This document shows positions 11,061-22,560 of a stretch of 64,000 nt of DNA, one piece after another. The notes under the pieces were generated by a model. That model saw only the letters and a program-made list of their open reading frames with translations, ran no database searches and had not been told where the DNA came from. Made by a program: the position numbers and the translations under genes. Numbering within the stretch: position 1 is the first letter of the stretch; the number at the start of each line of letters is the position of its first letter. Source of the DNA: Sycobia sp. Sy_11 (lineage: Eukaryota > Arthropoda > Insecta > Hymenoptera > Epichrysomallidae); NCBI GenBank assembly GCA_018907035.1, contig JACCIC010000018.1, positions 1,567,501-1,631,500 of the forward strand, read 5' to 3'.

Positions 11061-12219
11061 TCATCGAGAATCTCGCGCGCCTTGCATAAATATATATGTA
11101 CGCATGTACATATATACATTTGTGTGTCTGTGTGTGTGTTTGTCGATTTTTATAAATTCAAATTATAACTGTCGTTGCGTCTTGCTTGAGTTTTAGAAAA
11201 GTTTTTGAAAGCTCGCGACAAAAACTCGTGCACAACGAGCGTATAATTTGAAAGCTTTTTTCAGCCGACGTTCCGTGACTTCTTATTAAAGCGCCGGGCG
11301 AGACAAATTCTAAATAAAATATGATCATTGCCTCGGAACTTTCGTAACGAACGCAATAAGTTAAAAAGTTACGTATAAAATCGGAATTCTACCGAACCGA
11401 GTGCGTACTTCTATATTCGGGCTTTCCCTGTGTAAATAATTTCTCTCTCCTCCTCTTTCTGTCTCTCTCTTTCCTGAAAGAAAAAAATCTCTTCGAAGTC
11501 CGTTACATACGTTCCGATATAGGCAGCCCCCTTGACAAACTGTATATTGTTTAAACGCTAGGAGACTACTCGAGTCGCCTAATTATATCGTTGTTAATGC
11601 AGAAAAATCGCGCTCGATAAAAATGTACACGCGCACGCTCGCGCGCACGTACACGCATGCCCAAACGTGAAAATAATAAAAAACAACGAAAATAAAAAAA
11701 AAAAAAAAAAATTAATGAACTCGCGTGACGCAGACCGATTTAAAGTAGCGCGGTCGTAAAAAAACTCTCCCTCCTTTTTTCCCGCCCGTATAGAAATTAC
11801 GGGAGCTACCGTACTTCGCGTGATCGTCAGCGGGATAAAGCAGCGCCCAGTCCTTTTATAAATCAGGTTTCTCGCATACGCGCGGAGCCGCCAATTTGAA
11901 TCAGTCGCTCGCGTAAAAAAGAGAAAAAAAATTACAAAGAAACTAACGGCTCGCCGGCGAGTCGGCGTTGTACTGTACGCGCATTATTATATATCTCGCA
12001 CGGCCGAAGTCGAATAATAGGTATGAATCTATACACGCGCGCCCGCGCGCGCATACATAGATACTGGTAAATACGTTCTTGAAATCCACATCCGACCGCG
12101 ATTACTGTCCATCCGGGTCATGGAAACTCTCATTCAGTGTCTTATCTATCCATGACCACGTAGAAGGATAAGCGAAGATGTAAGAGCGACGGAAATGGGA
12201 ATAGCGAGTCCTCCTGGGC

Positions 12220-12222
<3 letters not shown>
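11061..12222. other. Unassigned mixed DNA
   Basis: Many CpG words in otherwise average DNA, an A run at 11694-11711, and alternating CGCG/CACG at 11630-11660 and 12033-12052. No frame of interest. Confidence 0.55.
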
Positions 12223-12263
<41 letters not shown>

Positions 12264-12264
12264 G
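12223..12264. repeat. (GA)n microsatellite
   Basis: Perfect to 12257, then one interruption. Confidence 0.95.
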
Positions 12265-12472
12265 GGGGGCTCCATTTTTTAACGCCCAGATCTCTCTTTG
12301 TTCGCCCGTGTGAGCGAGCTTGCGCGCTCGATCCGTAAAGGAGCCGAGGTAGAAAAATGAGAATGGCTGAGCAAAATAAAATGAGCAAAAAAGAAAAAAA
12401 CAAAAATAAAACGAACTCGCGGCCGCTAAAAGTGCAAGTGCGCGCTCACCGCGGGGACTCGACGGAGGAGCT

Positions 12473-12475
<3 letters not shown>

Positions 12476-12520
<45 letters not shown>

Positions 12521-12547
12521 AAGCGGAAGAGGAGGAGGAGGAGGAGG
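12476..12547. repeat. Compound (TA)n-(GGA)n microsatellite
   Basis: TA run 12476-12518 followed by GAGGAGGAGG (12528-12547). Confidence 0.95.
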
Positions 12548-12763
12548 TGAGTGAAAAGAGCAAAGAGGGCGCGTATTAGAGGAATTCTTCTCCGCCCGAG
12601 CGCCGTCTAGCCCGCGCGCGCGCACCCAGGCGCGAGAAGATAAGAGCTGGAAGATGAGAGACGAAAGGGAATATACCGGGCTTGGTATATATGGAGAAAA
12701 ATCTGACGTGGCCAAGCGGAGGGGGAAAGAGAGCGATAGAATATGTGAGAGGGAGAAAGAGAG

Positions 12764-12765
<2 letters not shown>

Positions 12766-12822
<57 letters not shown>
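12766..12822. repeat. (GA)n microsatellite
   Basis: 57 bases of perfect GA on the plus strand, preceded by 60 bases of imperfect purine-rich sequence. Confidence 0.95.
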
Positions 12823-12826
<4 letters not shown>

Positions 12827-14363
12827 CCAGGCTTTGATTGGATTTTCGCAACTTTCGTTCTCCCGGCATTTTATTGAAGTTTTCTCGTTACGAGACCCGG
12901 GGACTAATTAACGTTTTACAAATCCGCGACCAGCTCGCGTCCCCTTCCGGTCCCACGGATATATATGTCGAATTAACACAAAGCGAGCCGCCCCTCATCG
13001 ACGTTCCGGGGTACGGAGTGTAAAAATTGCGCGATTGAAAAAAAGAAAAGAAAGAAAAAAAGACAGACAGAGGATGGGTTCGCTTTTCGCGCCTACGCGT
13101 CGCTAGATAACCTTTATGTACAGGGAGGGAGGAGAGCGCGACTGAATTTTATCGGATTATCCGGGGGGGGGGGCGGCCGTGGGGCAGGATCGATTATTAT
13201 ATGCGAAAGAGGTAGCCGACTGCGCTTATACTCACTTTCATTTCGCACGACAGTTGCGGGAATTTTCGCTGTTTTATCGCGTTATTCATTATGTACGGAA
13301 CGACTCGATTTTTCAATACAATTTGCAAACGCAATTATGGCATAAGAACTGAGTCTATGCGCAAACTTCATTGTAAAATAGAGAATTCAAATGTATATAT
13401 ATAATAGTTTGTGTGTCAAACTTCGCGAGGAAGGAAGAAACCTGAGAAGTTTGCAATTTTCACTAAAAGATTTACTACTTTCACGATTCTATATACCTTC
13501 ATACAGTTAAATCATGTAGCTAACTTCTCCAAAAAGTATATACACATTATTAATATTTTAGTTATAAAATATGTATACGTAACTGAAATTATTTAATATT
13601 TTAGTTATAAAATATGTATATATATAATGCACAATAGATCAGACTTTATCCTTTTGATATAAACAGCAAAGCGCAGAATTGGTGGAAACGTATATTCTGA
13701 CAAAGGACTTCGTCCCAAATAGGTTCTTTCACGTATTGAAAATATACTTATGGAAAATATCCGCTGGTCTTGAAATTCTGGTTGACCAAGGCTGTGTATA
13801 GAACTCGATATTTGGCAATTAGACGCTACTGCAAAATCTTAAGTCATCGCTTTGTTAGGATCGGAATAAATACGTATGGAGGAAAATTTTATATACACAG
13901 TAAAAATTTGATTAACGAAAAATCTATCACGATCTATTACGAAGATCTATTCCGATGTCCAGGAAATTTTTTATACAAAAAAATTTTCTAATTTATCCTT
14001 GGCATTCTAAAATTTATTTGCAACTGCGAAAACGTCAAGTTCTTTTTCAGACAGTCGGCGACCCAACTTACCGAACGATATTGCAAATTTTACTATATAT
14101 ATGTATAGAAATTCCTTTCTCCGCGTAATAATAAGCTTCAAAAAGCAGATCCCGCCGAGGCCACTGCCACGGTTCTCTGTATGTAACCGCGAACTGCTCG
14201 AAATACATAATGTGGACACGCGCGCGAGACGACGCATTGGCGATGCTCGGCAATTTCCGAACGAGTGGGCCCCGCGCATCTCCTCCGAATTCAATCCGCC
14301 GGAAAGCCTATTAGGGAGCTCCATTAAGGAGATGGAAAAACAGACGCCTTTAATAATATAAGC

Positions 14364-14366
<3 letters not shown>
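12823..14366. other. Unassigned DNA, GC-rich to AT-rich transition
   Basis: CpG-rich to about 13270 (G run 13163-13172), then AT-rich with the tandem duplication at 13552-13620. Frames at 13770-13991 and 14007-14324 show no domain. Confidence 0.55.
13552..13620. repeat. Short tandem duplication in AT-rich DNA
   Basis: The unit AATATTTTAGTTATAAAATA followed by TGTATA occurs twice, about 42 bases apart. Confidence 0.55.

Positions 14367-14410
<44 letters not shown>
14367..14410. repeat. (TA)n microsatellite
   Basis: 44 bases. Confidence 0.95.
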
Positions 14411-14412
<2 letters not shown>

Positions 14413-14532
14413 GTCTATATACATAGTGCGAAGCTCTCTATAAGAGGATTGCCGACGAGCTTCTCGAACGTCGGCGCGGGGCTGAATTTTAATTCTTTCA
14501 AAGCAAGCAGTCTATGTTCACTGTATGTGTGT

Positions 14533-14536
<4 letters not shown>

Positions 14537-14585
<49 letters not shown>
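14537..14585. repeat. (TA)n microsatellite
   Basis: 49 bases, only about 125 bases after the preceding TA array. Confidence 0.95.
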
Positions 14586-14587
<2 letters not shown>

Positions 14588-15528
14588 CAAATGGCCGAAG
14601 CGCTCGAGAATGCATAATTCATAGACAGCCCTCGGGACGGCGTCTCGCCCCCGTAATGCGCCATCACGCGCGACGCGCAGCGGCTGACCGAGCGAATCCT
14701 CGCTGTATCCCAACGAGGCGAGCGCCTCTCACACTCGTCGCGGTTTCATAAAAGCCCTCTACACGTATCGAGACATGCGGAACGCGGTTAAGGCGCGCGT
14801 GGAGGGGGGGGGGACAGGAGGGAGGGCGGTTGCATTCCATCGCTGCCGACGGATAATTTCCTCGTCAACCTGTCGCTTTCTGTACCAACGAACGTAGCCT
14901 TATTTTTAAGGCCTCTTTATCAACTTTTCCGCTTCCCTTCGATACATCATTTTTCTCTCTTTCTTTGGTCTCCGCCGACTGTTCGATACATCCCCCGTAT
15001 CTCTAAGAGCGCACATCTTCTTCCCGCGCACACGGCAATGAACATCGTAAGCCCATCAGTCGTCGCGAGAATCAGCGCAGATGCCGAAATTTATCGCGCG
15101 CGCGCGCGCGTTCTGGGCCGCGTCCGTTCTTCGACGATCTGTTGGCTCGGCGACGTGAGGGCTGAAGCGGTCGACGAAGGAGAATCGCCCGTTACGGCGG
15201 TATCGCTATACGCGTAAATACGTTCGTTCGAAAAAATTTTCCTATTCGGCAGGGGGGGGGGAGATGGGTAGACTTACCCATTTAATGAATGCAATCCAAA
15301 GTCTTTTTTCTGTCCCGATTCTACGATATCTAAAAATATTCTATCGAATACGGTGCAAATTGGATATTGAATAATTTATTGCCGAAAGTCGACACGATTT
15401 ATTCATAGGAGTAGATTTAGCTTTAAGTTATTGGTTGATTTAATAGTTTTAATATAAATATATATTGATTTACTTTTGTAAGTATTGAAAGTTAAAAATA
15501 ATTTAAAATTTTGTTTATAGTACTAAAT
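14586..15528. other. CpG-rich then AT-rich DNA before the LINE
   Basis: G runs at 14804-14812 and 15252-15260, and a CG alternation at 15097-15110. No coding support. Confidence 0.55.
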
Positions 15529-15541
15529 ATTACTTTGATTT
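15529..15541. repeat. Target-site duplication, copy at the A-tail end of the LINE
   Basis: ATTACTTTGATTT directly abuts the T-run that is the A-tail of the minus-strand LINE; the last T may be shared with the tail. Confidence 0.8.
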
Positions 15542-15957
15542 TTTTTTTATTAATGCAATTTGAATCTCCAATGAGATTATTTTGCTACAAAGAAAAATTA
15601 TCCGTATAGCTACAGACTACAATAAATAGTACATAATTTTTTTACATAATTGAATTAATACAATTTTTTCGTGGACATACGTTTTCTCGGATTTTACAAT
15701 TTTAAATTGCTTTCCTTTAAGAAATAATGCAATGTAGTACATATCTGCGTTGTAGGTTTATATAATAAAACAGTGCTGGAGAGTGGTAATTGAAAGTTTA
15801 TTGTTTGTAGCGTGGATATGAAATTCTGTCTTTGTTGATCGTATAAGTGGCACTGCCATAATACATGTTCAATATTTTCAACGTATTCTCCGCACCGCAG
15901 ATTGGGTCGCTTACTATGCCTATTTTATTCAAGGAGAAGGCCAGGTGGTAATGTTTA
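15541..15957 (-). mobile_element. 5'-truncated non-LTR retrotransposon (LINE) insertion
   Basis: Reading the minus strand, the element starts abruptly inside the end of a reverse-transcriptase-type ORF, runs through a stop codon at 15694-15696 and about 150 bases of 3' UTR, and ends in an A-tail (ten T on the plus strand at 15539-15548) directly after an AATAAA-like sequence. Both ends are bordered by the same 13 bases, ATTACTTTGATTT, at 15529-15541 and 15958-15970, which is the target-site duplication expected of target-primed reverse transcription. Some of the T run at the A-tail end may belong to the duplication, so that border is uncertain by a few bases. Truncation at the 5' end is usual for LINEs. 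The copy cannot move by itself. The clade (I, R1 or Jockey-like) is inferred only from the C-terminal peptide. Confidence 0.85.
15694..15957 (-). pseudogene. C-terminal end of LINE ORF2 (reverse transcriptase tail with CCHC-like knuckle), frameshifted
   Basis: The conceptual minus-strand peptide begins with residues like KHYHLAFSLNKIGIVSDPICG (15957 to about 15895). It then needs a one-base frame change near 15892-15897 and continues as a 65-residue frame (15891-15694) beginning GEYVENIEHVLWQCHLYDQQ. The order C-G-E, then E-H-V-L-W-Q-C, is the cysteine-histidine knuckle found after the reverse transcriptase domain in insect I/R1/Jockey-type LINEs, where peptides like EHVLWQC are characteristic. 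The end, FLKESNLKL followed by a stop, also fits such proteins. Only the last 85 or so residues remain. The frame change shows it is dead. Confidence 0.8.
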
Positions 15958-15970
15958 ATTACTTTGATTT
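15958..15970. repeat. Target-site duplication, copy at the truncated 5' end of the LINE
   Basis: ATTACTTTGATTT identical over 13 bases to the copy at 15529-15541; it marks the exact truncation point of the LINE. Confidence 0.8.
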
Positions 15971-16890
15971 ATTATCAATGACGAAGAACGTTTTTATATT
16001 AAATGTTGTTAAATTATTCTCATTATAATGTGATATTATTATTATTATTATTATCATTATTATTATTATTATTATTGTTATTCTTATTTTTATACACTTT
16101 AGTTAATTTCCATAATTGAACAAAAGTCTTTTGAATTTTACTTTGAAAATACCAACAACAAAAAATGTTTCTTACATATATAGTAAGCTTCGTTATTCCG
16201 GATATTCCAAAATGACTCTGTAAGTTTAGCTCGATATACGTTATGTGTAGTTCGTTTGATATTTGCCTGTCGAGATAGGTGAAAAATTTGCGACGCATGC
16301 CAAGGCGTTTCAAACGGATACTTTACACAGTTGGATTAAGTAAGTAGGGAGCTGTTTTGATCTAAAAGCTTGTTACCGACGATTGGCTACTTTAGTTTCT
16401 AGTCGCTGGGCGTGCTCGATACGATCGCTTCCGAATCGCGAAGGTGAATCTCTCGGAGAGGGTAGAGTTTCTCATTTTACATCGAAGGTTCTTTGGTTAA
16501 AGTTGAGTATTTGTCTAATTTCTAAATAAAATTCTTTGTTATACATCGTATAAGCATACACGACGATTGTCAAATTTTTTTTTAAATCTAAGAAACTCCA
16601 AGATATCTTAGAAAACGTCTGTTTTGCCGCAATAGCAACAAAAAAACTTTGCTTCAAGATGGTTGTAATGGATTTTGGATGAACAATCTTGTTGCAATGC
16701 CTACGTAATGTAAAAGACCGCCGAAATCACGTAATTTTCCACATTTACGTTCTCAAACCTACATGCCATCTAAAAATACCTATAGAATGCTCCGGTTTCC
16801 GACATTCGGCTACTATTCTGCGGCCCTGTGTACAACCTCGCTCTCCTACGGTATGCCCTCGTATAGCAGCTTCGATACGAAATATTCTCG
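15971..16890. other. AT-rich DNA beyond the LINE
   Basis: Holds a TTA triplet array. The 96-codon minus frame at 16023-16313 ends in the Asn run coded by that array. Not supported as a gene. Confidence 0.55.
16034..16080. repeat. (TTA)n triplet microsatellite
   Basis: About 15 units with one TCA interruption; encodes poly-Asn on the minus strand. Confidence 0.9.
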
Positions 16891-17390
16891 ATGACAGTTC
16901 CATTCTTAGTCTTTGCAACGCTCGCACAAATTTGTACAAAAACGCGTTCGCAGCTCCAGCCGGCCTCGGTGGCAGTCGGAACGACCTCCCCGCGTTTCTC
17001 TGCCCGCGAGCGAAACGCTCGCGCAATTACATCCGACTCCGTGCAGGCTGGGGGACGGGGGGGGGGAGTGCATCCTGTTTTAACCCCCCCCCCTCTCGCG
17101 CCGTCCTGCTAGAGCATAATACAATAGAGTCGGCGGAAGATTGAGACGAACAATTGCCTCGTCCCGCCCCCGCCACCCCCCTCGCGCGCCTTTTCCAAAA
17201 CCCCGCAGCTCCGCGGATCATTTAAGACCAGAGGGCGCAGCGGAGCAGGCAGCCCGGGGTGCAGCGGGGCAATCGTAAGCCGGGGGCGGCGCATCGTCAT
17301 CCGGGGCGCCCGATTAAGCGAAGCGCGCGGGAGACCGCTGGGGAAATCATCTTAGGTATCTCTTGCGCTCGCTCGTGTAGCTGTGTGCTA

Positions 17391-17439
<49 letters not shown>

Positions 17440-17880
17440 AAACTCGTATCCGCGGGCCGTCCCGCGGCTCGGTACGGAGAGCTGCGCGCGTTGCCGTATT
17501 ATATACGTTCGTCACGTGTTGGCGGGGCGCGCGGGCGCCGGGGAATAATCCGGACGATTGCCGGGCGCGGCCAGGCGGGGCGGATTTTCACGAGGTCGAA
17601 TCTTCGACGCACGCAGCCGTCGGCCACGCGGGCCTGTTGGCAAACGAGGGCGCGCGCGCGCGAAATCAGTTCATTGGCGGGCGGTTTTTTTGCTTGTTTT
17701 GTTTTTTTCCTTATCCGCCCGTTTCTTCGCTCGAAGTCGCGGTGCGTCCACGCATATACGTGGCTCGATTTCCGTATTTATTTTCACGGCTTGCGTATAA
17801 TGACTGCTTCATCCCCTGCTGCTCGTCGACGCTCAAAGATTACGTTTTATTGCGTATATCTTGAAAATTTTCCGTTCTAA
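16891..17880. other. CpG-rich islet split by a TA array
   Basis: G/C runs at 17056-17066 and 17084-17093. The 201-codon plus frame at 17259-17864 passes through the TA array (IYIYIY) and has no domain; the antisense frame is also open. Confidence 0.5.
17392..17437. repeat. (TA)n microsatellite
   Basis: 46 bases, sharply bounded by CpG-rich DNA. Confidence 0.95.
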
Positions 17881-19384
17881 AGCAATCATAATGCCTTGGA
17901 AAGTACGTATAAATACGTACAGCGGCATTTGTTTTCTAAATGCTATACTCGTAGTTTGCCGGTAACCGGTATCGAGACGCCTGATTTGAGGTAGTTCAAA
18001 AAAAAAACAAAAAAAAAAAAAAAAAACACAGACGAAGATAAAAAAACTCGTGTAAAATATTAGCTTGATTGTGAGTAGCGGCAAAGGCTAGCCTTATACG
18101 ATAGTCGTTACAATAAATTTTGCGCATAAATCAGGAGATTGCGCGAGAATTTTAAAACGCCACCGCTAATGCACTCGGGTTAAATGCGCGCGCGCGATTC
18201 ATGCGCAATTATAGGCGGGCGTACTTTATCGCAGCCGAGGGACATGAAAGATTCTGCTGGAATTGGACGTGGGCCCGTTTGCGAAAGCCGTCCGAGAAAT
18301 TACGAGCGAAACTAAAAGTATCGATAAATTTTGTCGAGAGGGAAAAATTTTGCAATCTCTCCACGGAATCTTTCAAAATTAACGTTATTCTTTTCTTAAA
18401 AGGTTGAGAATTGGATCCCGTTCTTGTTCCGGGCACTCGGAATTAAGGATTAGCCTCGTTTACAAAGATTTACAATGCGCATTTATACGCGAGATGCTCG
18501 ATTTACTATGTCGTTCTCCAAATGAATAATATTTCCTATGTAATTAATTTGGAATTTCTTGTACATTTAGCGAAACATAATAAAATAATATTAATTTTTC
18601 TCCTTAACTCTTCTCAATACTCTATATTCTTTCTGAGATTATTATCTATAAATTCAATATATCTTTCACTTAGGGGTTCATTTGTAGTCTCTCTCGTTTG
18701 TTTCACTGTATTTCCAGCAATAGGTCAAATTACGTCTCAAATTTAATTAAGCGTTGGATTTTAGAAATTTACTGAAAGTTTCCTTTTCTGATACCACTCT
18801 ATGCACTACTGCCGTTCGTCCGATTCGTGCTTTAGCAATAGATACTTGGATTTTTTTATACTTAATTTCCAGGATTATAAAACATTTTCATATATACGAT
18901 TTCTTGAATGGTATCGTCAATAAGTTGTTGCTCAATTTCAATACACTTGTCATAAATGTTATTCGCAAGCATTGTAAATTAATAAGCGAAATTACAACGT
19001 TTCATTACAACAACAGTGATAGGCCCACCTTAAACGCGATCGACGCCACTTCTTTCAGCGGACAAAAAGCGCGGCAGTGCTCGGCGCTTATCGTTCCCAG
19101 AAATCTCAGTGGTTACGACGCGTACTTATATATATATATATATATACCGTCCCTTACGTCACGGGTACACGTATAGTAAGTACACGACAGTTAGTTTTCG
19201 TTGACTACCAGTCGAGGCAAAGTATGTCTAACGTCGCCTCCGACTCGTCTCGCGCCTTACGTCTCTCAGCCGGGGCATTCGCCGGGCGAATGTAAAAAGT
19301 CGACGAAATTAAGAGACGAAAAAAACCAAGGATCAAGGCAATCGCGATGAGTGACTACCGTGGGCTTTATACAATACATACGTA

Positions 19385-19389
<5 letters not shown>
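17881..19389. other. AT-rich DNA
   Basis: A poly-A stretch (17999-18026) and a short TA run (19127-19146). Overlapping frames at 18522-18746 and 18754-19176 (plus), and an open minus frame near 18700-18880, show no recognisable domain. Confidence 0.5.

Positions 19390-19431
<42 letters not shown>
19390..19431. repeat. (TA)n microsatellite
   Basis: 42 bases, flanked by GTATGTA words. Confidence 0.95.
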
Positions 19432-19438
<7 letters not shown>

Positions 19439-19729
19439 ATACATTTAATTCCAGAACTGAAATAGGAAAAGCTCGGCGTTGGAGGGGAGGGGGAGGAACG
19501 ATGAGCGGTGCGCGGGTGAGGAGGACGGGAGAGGTTGCGGACGGGAGTCGAGAAAAAATTCAACACGATCGAACAAGCGGAAAAATAACCGATGGAAATG
19601 GAAAAATAGAGTGGAGAGTTATAAATTGGGGGACAGAACTGCGTTCTATATAAATGTGTACGGACGAAATTGGAAACGCCCGCGTGCGCGAGAGCGCCAC
19701 GCGTAAAAGTGGTCGCACGTAATGTTTTG

Positions 19730-19734
<5 letters not shown>

Positions 19735-19783
<49 letters not shown>

Positions 19784-19820
19784 GCATGCATGTATGTATG
19801 TATATACATACATACGTATC
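19735..19820. repeat. Compound (TA)n-(CATG/TATG)n microsatellite
   Basis: TA run 19735-19780, then CATGCATGCATGTATGTATG and CATACATACG. Confidence 0.95.
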
Positions 19821-20521
19821 GAAAGAGGAAGGGGGTTATACAAAAAAAAAACCATATGTACGCAGAAAGGTGAAAGAGAGAAATGGAGGGAGAAAGAAGG
19901 AGATGGAGAAAAATGCGCAACCACGGTCACACGCGGGCGGAATACGAGCGCGGCTCGGCCTGAAATGGTTCCTCCCCCCCCTCTCTCGTACCCTTCCCAC
20001 CCTCTTTTTGGCCTCCGCGCACGATTTCCAAGCCCGGCGGCCGACTGCCGGAATAAAGAGTAAAATTGTTAAATTGTCCGTTGCGCTAATTGGCAGTTTC
20101 GGGTCGCGGGAGGAGGGGGGGCATCGAGAGAGCCCAAGAGGCAAAAGGAGCAGCGCTCGTGCTTTTTTGTTTTTTTTTTTTCTGTTTGCCAAAACGTCGG
20201 CAGGGAGGGGGACGCAATTGATCGCGCGCACCGATTTCTCGACGTACACGTTAGTTCATGTACATACATACACCTATATACACGCTCGCGGTTACGTGTA
20301 ATTTGAATCGACTCCGTATTATAGACGCTCGCTTAAGCCGCATAATGGCATCCGCGCGCGCGCGCGCACGCGTACTTTTTCCCTGCTCGTTTGAGACGAC
20401 CTTCGGATGAGGAGGTTGAAGAGCTAGAGGGAGGGGGTCGATATTGTATACATATCGTTGCGCCTTCGGGAATTACGATTGATCGCCTTGTAATTATATG
20501 CGTCTGACTCTCGTGCCGATA

Positions 20522-20557
<36 letters not shown>

Positions 20558-20986
20558 CCTCACTCTCCCCTGGTCTACCCTCGCAATTTCGTGCATATTG
20601 CCCTGCGATTTATGCCCGACCGGTGGCGCGGATGCCATGCGCCAGGCCTTTATCGCGCCGAGCGCGAGCGCGCGGGCCGTCCGGAAGACGCGATGCCGCG
20701 ACTACGAGCCAGTTCTTCTCCTGCTACGTGGGATATTTTAACGAATATCCCGGGCGCTGTGGAGACTTTTCCGATCGAACGATCGCGTTCGTTTTCAGCT
20801 CGTCGAAATAAAAACACCCGACACGATCTGGAATGAAATCGCGCCGCGACAATGAAGTTCCGCGTTATTTGGCCGATTAATTTTGAAAAACTTTTTGGAA
20901 TGTAATAACGCTGGTAACCAGAAAATTTCGGTCGAATCGCTCTGCGCATATATACTACCGAATTGTATTAAAACTTCGAAATTATT
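19821..20986. other. Mixed to CpG-rich DNA
   Basis: CT array at 20522-20549 and a CG alternation at 20353-20372. Frames of 100-190 codons here read through repeats. No gene. Confidence 0.55.
20522..20549. repeat. (CT)n microsatellite
   Basis: 28 bases. Confidence 0.95.
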
Positions 20987-22560
20987 CCATTACGTCGAGT
21001 TCAAGGACAATTTTGTAATGAAAATTTGATGCAGAGGAAAAAAAAATTGAATTATTATACAGTAGTTCATTCGACGAGATGGGTGTATATGAGCAGCGAT
21101 TACGTAATACGAAATTTTCTGCGAACATTTATTTGAAAGTTTAAAGGAAAAAGTTTTCCAGTTGTAAAAGCTTCGACTAAAAAAAAAAGAAGACAAAAAA
21201 AAACGAGAAAAAAATACGCATTACTCGAAAGTTTACGTGGAACGAATGTTCCGAAAAATTCATATTCGTACGCTGCGTTCACAGTGATCTCGAGATACGA
21301 TATTTTTTAATAAGTATGCCCGAAAATAAAAGTACATAGAACAGTGAATAACCCGGTACACATTGTTTTTCGATTATTTTACAGAAGAAGTACTTGGCCG
21401 AGTGTAGGGAAGAAATCGATGATTTAAAATTTGGCCACGAGCCACCTATAACTTAGGAGATATGCGCGAGAATTGATAACTGTGAAAAGAAAGTCTTTTA
21501 TTACGTATCTTTTATAATAGCCGAGGAATAAAATATTTGATAAAATTTTATTTAGGAGAATTCATTTTTGTCGATAGCTAAGATAAATTTTAGCAAGGAT
21601 CGAAGTATGTGTTAAAAAAATATAAGAAAGACGACTTTTATTCATGAAAATAGTTATTTTTTAAGAGATATCGTAATATTCAGTTTCAATAGTAATTTAT
21701 TTTCAGCTTATGATTAAAGTTAAAATAAAATAGTTTGTACCCTGTAATGTGACATTAGTGATTAAGCAAAATCAATGAAATTTAGTTAAATTGTACGCGA
21801 ATGATTTAGTAAAATTCTAACTATTGTTAGCAACGAATAATGTTATAAAAAACAGGATATCGATAAACATGGTTTAAAGCACTTACATTATATTAATATA
21901 AGTGCATTTTAAACAGCTATTCCAAGAAATTATTTTTTAGTTTTGAAATTAGTTGTTAGTTCAACGATCATATCACTGTCTATGACTAAATAACAAAAAA
22001 GTGTCAGTAGTAACGGTCATATAAAGCAGACATTGTTCCTTAAAATCAGATAGTGATCAATACGAGTCGTATGAATTTTATAATTCTATCCAACTGTACA
22101 GATAAAGGAATGTATTATTCTATTTTTACTTTTTTTTTTATCATATTAATTGTTAAAAATATTTAGTCAGTGATGAATATCAACCATTTCTAAAAATAAT
22201 CGTTTCTACATATAAGATGCTTTTGATCTGTTATAATTATATTATGAAAATCACTTGTATATAAATAATTCAATTACGTAGACGTATGGAGTAGGTATCG
22301 ATATTTTACATTTTATCTGGTATTCTTATTTGATTTAGTTTTTATTGGATAGGATGCTCCGACATGATGTTGATGGACACTCCAGGTGTGATTTATTGCT
22401 TTAATAAGTAATGCAAAGTCAACGAAGATTATCATATCGGAATCCAATATTTGATTCGGAACGGCCGGCATATTTGATGCTGCTAAGAATTATAATTTAA
22501 AAAATAATCTAGAATCGTCACTATAAATGCGATATAAATCGTAAAGAGAGAACCGTAAAC
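20987..22560. other. Long AT-rich stretch
   Basis: No arrays and no frame above 70 codons of interest; the palindrome at 21872-21914 is the only structure seen. Confidence 0.6.
21872..21914. repeat. Near-perfect palindrome / hairpin
   Basis: GTTTAAAGCACTTA (21872-21885) pairs with TAAGTGC-A-TTTTAAAC (about 21898-21914), around an AT core that is itself partly self-complementary. It lies in AT-rich DNA with no visible host element. It may be a decayed MITE end or a cruciform-prone site; a small-RNA precursor is possible but unsupported. Confidence 0.5.

Noticed and set aside
17259..17864. 201-codon plus-strand frame
   Set aside because: It runs through a TA array as IYIYIY; the antisense frame is also open.
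18754..19176. 140-codon plus frame with hydrophobic segments, considered as a chemoreceptor fragment
   Set aside because: No conserved receptor motif; it ends in a TA run, and the opposite strand is also partly open.
19333..20301. Overlapping frames of 137-195 codons
   Set aside because: Dominated by TA and CATG arrays; repeats explain the absence of stops.
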